Shown here: positions 60,981-64,000 of the stretch, piece by piece
How positions within the stretch are numbered: position 1 is the first letter of the stretch
Layout of the letters: each line of letters starts with the position of its first letter
From: Acidobacteriota bacterium
Lineage (GTDB): Bacteria > Acidobacteriota > Blastocatellia > Pyrinomonadales > Pyrinomonadaceae
Assembly (NCBI GenBank): GCA_016713675.1
Contig: JADJOS010000001.1
Span: 1 to 64,000, forward strand
Direction: 5' to 3'
DNA length: 64,000 nucleotides
Made by a program: the position numbers and the translations under genes
Notes under the pieces: model-generated
Databases searched by the model: none
What the model saw: the letters and a program-made list of their open reading frames with translations, nothing else
Told to the model about the DNA's origin: nothing

Positions 60981-62387
60981 ATGAAAGAAAGACTCAGAGC
61001 ATCATTGCTTTTTCTGTATCGAATACTAGATCTCTCTGCACTTAGCTTTGCATTGTGGATCTCATTCAAATACGGTGGGCCGATCGGTATGGACTACGTC
61101 ATGCTCGCTGTCTATGCGCCGACGTTTGACAGCGTTTTGTTCTTCGGCGGAGTATTTGCGAGCTGGATTTTCATGCTCTCTTCATTTTGGCTTTACCGCT
61201 CAAAGAGGCTGGCGAGTCTGAGTGATGAATTGACCGATGTGTTTCGAGCGGTAGTCTTCGCAACACTGATCCTGGCTACATTGATCCTGCTGGCTGAGTG
61301 GTCCATATTTCCGAAACGGTTCTTAGTTATCTTCGCGTTCGTGTCATTTGTTCTGCTTTTTTCGATCCGATTGCTGAAGCGTACGCTTCTGCAGCAGTTT
61401 AGGCTTCACGGCCGCAATTTGCGCTCGGTCGTCGTTATCGGTGCCGGGCCGAGGGGCCGCAAGCTTGTCGATCTGATCGATGAGCATCCGGAAATCGGCT
61501 ATCAATTTCTGGGATTTATCGACGATCTAAAGGGACCGGGCGTGATAGGCAAATTATCTGACATTCCCAAGATCCTTGCACAGAATGTGATCGACGAGGT
61601 CATAATCTGCCTTCCGATCAAATCGTACTACGAGCAGATACAGTCGATCACGGCAGCGGCCGAGGAACAAGGCATTACCGTTAGGATCTACTCCGACCTT
61701 TTCAACCTGAATCTCTCACGGGCGGTCGCCGGCGAGATCGGCCAGGCTCCGATCCTCTCGATATATGCTTCGCGATTGACCGATTGGCAGGCATTCGTAA
61801 AAAGCTCCATCGACTTTGCCGGAGGCCTTGTTTTGCTGGTTGTCTTATCGCCCGTGATGCTGGTCATCGCTTTAATGATCAAATTGACGTCGCCGGGGCC
61901 CGTTTTCTTTGTTCAGGAACGCGTCGGTCTGAACAAACGGCGATTCAATATGTTCAAGTTCCGTACGATGGTCGCGGACGCTCCTGCACGGCAGGCCGAA
62001 CTGGAAAAACTTAACGAAGCCGACGGCCCGGTATTTAAGATCAAGAACGATCCTCGCGTGACCAAACTCGGCGTTTGGCTCCGAAAGACCAGCCTCGACG
62101 AATTGCCGCAGCTATTCAATATTCTCCTCGGCGACCTATCGCTCGTCGGTCCGCGGCCGCTGCCCGAACGTGATTTCCAACGCTTTGATAAACACTGGTT
62201 CAATCGGCGTTTCAGCGTAAAACCGGGCATCACATGTATCTGGCAGATATCAGGACGCAGTGAGACGAGCTTCGATAAATGGATCATCCAGGATCTCGAA
62301 TATATCGAGAAATGGTCACTGGCCCTCGACCTCAAGATCTTGTTCAAAACGGTCCCGACCGTGCTCCGCGGAACCGGTGCAATGTAA
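60981..62387 (+). CDS. Undecaprenyl-phosphate sugar-1-phosphate transferase (WbaP/WcaJ type)
   Basis: Starts EPS repeat synthesis by moving a sugar-1-phosphate from a nucleotide sugar to undecaprenyl phosphate. 468 residues. Four or five N-terminal helices (VFASWIFMLSSFWLYRSKRL and others), a Rossmann-like domain (VVVIGAGPRGRKLVDLIDEH, FLGFIDDLKGPGVIGKLSDI), a re-entrant helix (SSIDFAGGLVLLVVLSPVML), then the catalytic domain: SPGPVFFVQERVGLNKRRFN, MFKFRTMVADA, TKLGVWLRKTSLDELPQLFN, SLVGPRPLPERDF and PGITCIWQISGRSETSFDKW. The Glc versus Gal specificity cannot be read. It follows the co-polymerase gene by 8 bp. Confidence 0.94.
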   Translation: MKERLRASLLFLYRILDLSALSFALWISFKYGGPIGMDYVMLAVYAPTFDSVLFFGGVFASWIFMLSSFWLYRSKRLASLSDELTDVFRAVVFATLILATLILLAEWSIFPKRFLVIFAFVSFVLLFSIRLLKRTLLQQFRLHGRNLRSVVVIGAGPRGRKLVDLIDEHPEIGYQFLGFIDDLKGPGVIGKLSDIPKILAQNVIDEVIICLPIKSYYEQIQSITAAAEEQGITVRIYSDLFNLNLSRAVAGEIGQAPILSIYASRLTDWQAFVKSSIDFAGGLVLLVVLSPVMLVIALMIKLTSPGPVFFVQERVGLNKRRFNMFKFRTMVADAPARQAELEKLNEADGPVFKIKNDPRVTKLGVWLRKTSLDELPQLFNILLGDLSLVGPRPLPERDFQRFDKHWFNRRFSVKPGITCIWQISGRSETSFDKWIIQDLEYIEKWSLALDLKILFKTVPTVLRGTGAM

Positions 62388-62392
62388 TTCGA

Positions 62393-63901
62393 GTGGCCAA
62401 TACCGCATCACGAACCAACAAATTTGATCTTGCCAAGCGATTCACCGTCGTCTGTGCATTTATCCTGGGCGCGTGCGCACTCGGCTACGGCATGGTCGTT
62501 GCCGGTGATGGGCCGAGTTCAAAGATAGTCGGCATCGGTGTTTTACTTTCCGTTGCCCTCGGCGGTGCTGCCGCGATCCTGTTTGAACTGCCGTGGATAC
62601 TAGCGATCCGATACGCCTTTATTGGGTCATTCTTTTTCAAAGGAGATCTGAGCCTCTTCAAGATCAACGAGGTAGAAGATCCGTCCGGCCTTAATTTGTC
62701 GCTCACATTGTTCACGGCAGTGATCCTTATTGCATACGATCACTTTGCGGACGGCGATCGCGAAAGCGTACTGCCTTCGGCGTTTCTCTATCTCGCCGGC
62801 GGTCTTTTTATTTGCGCGGCGGCATCGATACTTTTGGCAGGCCCCACGCTGCTTGGCGGTTTCTCATTGTTGTCCGTTTTGACGTCGATACTGATCGCCT
62901 ATGCGGTCGCATCGCATTTCGGCACGCGTGAGAGGCTGATCGAACTTACGATCGGAATTGCGGTCGGGGTATTGTTCACAGGAGTCGTCGCCCTTTCACA
63001 ATTCGCCCTCGATTTTCCGTCAAACCTGCCCAATTTCGGCACCGGCACCGACGAAGAACTGCTTGGCACACAGGCCGAACTTCTGTCGCGTGTGCCGGCG
63101 TTCCTTAGAACACCTACCGAGATGGCGTGGGTCATGAGTTCACTGATCCCAATTGTACTTACCCCGCTCCTCTGCCGAGTAAAGTCATTCGGATCGTATC
63201 AAAAGACGCTGTTGGCGATCGGAGCATTGGCGGGCACGATAGCCGTAATTCTATCGCTTGCACGCGGCAGTTGGGTCGGGATAATAGCCGCGATACCGCT
63301 AATGATCGTGTTTGGGTGGTTTCGGCTATCCGCACATGAAAAGAAGCCGTATTTTGTATCGGTCGCAACGGCTATATTTCTGACATGTTTGATGTTAAGT
63401 CCGTTCGCCGGAAAGATCTACGACCGCTTGACCGAAGACGATCAAGGCTCGGCTCAGATACGTTTGCCTTTGATGGAAACAGCTCTAAGGATGATCGACG
63501 ACAATCCGCTCGTAGGCGTCGGTCTCAATAGCTATCGGGCGAATATGACTCGGTACGACGAGACCGCCATTTTTGTGTCGCAGGTCTTTCCAAATCCGGT
63601 TCACAACATATTTGCGCACATCACCGCCGAGATCGGAATTCCGGGCGGCATACTATTTTGCCTGCTGATCCTCTATTCGTTTTATGAATGCTACCGATCT
63701 TCATCAAGCAGCGATCGGCTGCTCTATGCATTGTCGATCGGATTAGCGGCTGGAATGATCGCGTTCGTTATCTCGGGCACAAAGGAGCCCGGTTCGCTTG
63801 GCTCGGTGCGGCCGCCGGTCAGAACTTGTTTCTTTATGTTCGGAACGATCTTCGCGCTAAGCCGTGTCGTTCGCCGTTCGAATTTACTTGCAGAACGCTA
63901 G
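62393..63901 (+). CDS. O-antigen ligase-like membrane protein (possible Wzy)
   Basis: The likely start is GTG 62393 (VANTASRTNKFDLAKRFTVV), 5 bp after the transferase stop; the longer open frame overlaps that gene. 502 residues with about 11-12 helices (TVVCAFILGACALGYGMVVA, LLSVLTSILIAYAVASHFGT, KTLLAIGALAGTIAVILSLA). The large loop has the Wzy/WaaL pattern DDNPLVGVGLNSYRANM and PVHNIFAHITAEIGIPGGIL (VHN-x-F-x-x-x-x-x-E-x-G-x-x-G). Conserved basic residues in helices include LARGSWVG. The second member of this family in the locus (other at 52170), so one could polymerise and the other ligate. Confidence 0.88.
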   Translation: MANTASRTNKFDLAKRFTVVCAFILGACALGYGMVVAGDGPSSKIVGIGVLLSVALGGAAAILFELPWILAIRYAFIGSFFFKGDLSLFKINEVEDPSGLNLSLTLFTAVILIAYDHFADGDRESVLPSAFLYLAGGLFICAAASILLAGPTLLGGFSLLSVLTSILIAYAVASHFGTRERLIELTIGIAVGVLFTGVVALSQFALDFPSNLPNFGTGTDEELLGTQAELLSRVPAFLRTPTEMAWVMSSLIPIVLTPLLCRVKSFGSYQKTLLAIGALAGTIAVILSLARGSWVGIIAAIPLMIVFGWFRLSAHEKKPYFVSVATAIFLTCLMLSPFAGKIYDRLTEDDQGSAQIRLPLMETALRMIDDNPLVGVGLNSYRANMTRYDETAIFVSQVFPNPVHNIFAHITAEIGIPGGILFCLLILYSFYECYRSSSSSDRLLYALSIGLAAGMIAFVISGTKEPGSLGSVRPPVRTCFFMFGTIFALSRVVRRSNLLAER

Positions 63902-64000
63902 ATGGAAATGTCGACGAACATCGCCAGAAAATTGAGTCCCGAGTCTGGCACACTCGGGCGCAATTTCCTTTGGATGAGCTGGTCGGGCGTTGTCAGCATT
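63902..64000 (+). CDS. Start of a membrane protein, probably a second Wzx-like flippase (cut by window end)
   Basis: ATG 63902 (or 63908) follows the ligase stop TAG with no gap. Only 33 residues are in the window: MEMSTNIARKLSPESGTLGR then NFLWMSWSGVVSI. The basic stretch followed by NFLWMSW is like the start of MOP-superfamily flippases (compare SAWLLAAKVIGF in the flippase at 45172). This assignment is based on position and these few residues. Confidence 0.5.
   Translation, partial: MEMSTNIARKLSPESGTLGRNFLWMSWSGVVSI

Noticed and set aside
31983..63901. Exosortase (EpsH) expected with the AsnB/FemAB set
   Set aside because: No membrane protein with the exosortase pattern was found in any frame; the resemblance to PEP-CTERM loci is in accessory genes only.

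Overview
The window looks like part of a chromosome from an Acidobacteriota bacterium, most likely of the Blastocatellia/Pyrinomonadales type. This is an inference from gene content: an eukaryote-like Ser/Thr kinase fused to a TolB-like domain and TPRs, a HAF-repeat exported protein, a stand-alone methylmalonyl-CoA mutase catalytic chain, PilT with a long N-terminal extension, and many dispersed palindromic intergenic repeats. No rRNA, tRNA, CRISPR array, prophage or intact transposase gene was recognised.

Layout. Positions 1-5443 are badly disturbed: a parvulin-type PPIase (cut by the window edge), a TPR protein, a BamD-like protein, a VOC/glyoxalase protein and an unknown secreted protein are all broken by small indels, while mtaP (2081-2950) is intact. 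About 780 bp (4085-4862) are packed with different perfect hairpins. 5750-14824 is housekeeping: PfkB sugar kinase, FabI, LOG protein, CutA, M19 dipeptidase, M48 peptidase, RlmD and two conserved unknowns. 14960-21134 carries methylmalonyl-CoA mutase, an HAF-repeat exported protein, a PilT-family ATPase whose N-terminal domain seems duplicated, and an exported HELGH protein. 21142-27385 is a complete RND efflux operon (adaptor, pump, TolC). 27546-29282 is a small redox group (rhodanese, 2Fe-2S protein, glutaredoxin, beta-barrel). 29449-31881 is the kinase-TolB-TPR protein.

From 31983 to 63901 most genes form an exopolysaccharide locus in two arms. The minus arm (54950 down to 31983) has a sigma-factor-like regulator, an O-antigen ligase/polymerase, two family 2 glycosyltransferases, an Fe/Mn superoxide dismutase with a chromate transporter, an FkbM methyltransferase, a flippase, a deacetylase-like protein, a heparinase II/III-like lyase, three GT4/GT1-type glycosyltransferases, an asparagine synthase-like amidotransferase, a FemAB-like acyltransferase, a YdcF protein and a methyltransferase. 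One beta-helix gene runs the other way inside it. The plus arm (58645-64000) has the Wza-like exporter, the GumC/Wzz co-polymerase, the initiating polyprenyl-phosphate sugar transferase, a second O-antigen ligase-like protein and the start of a second flippase. Together these cover initiation, assembly, flipping, polymerisation, export, modification and turnover of one polymer, in a Wzx/Wzy-type scheme.

The junction between the arms (53799-56300) is the most unusual part: the sigma-like gene is divergent from a small HxxxCxxC anti-sigma-like gene, followed by a terminator, a GATGGG-rich stretch, six GTCG(C) motifs spaced 21-22 bp apart (two helical turns) and an 18-bp perfect palindrome.

Quality warning: at least eight otherwise good genes outside the first 5 kb are split by single-base indels, mostly in runs of A/T or C of 4-6 bases. 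In each case adding or removing one base restores a family-like protein. This pattern is typical of long-read consensus error, so these genes are annotated over their full reconstructed span.
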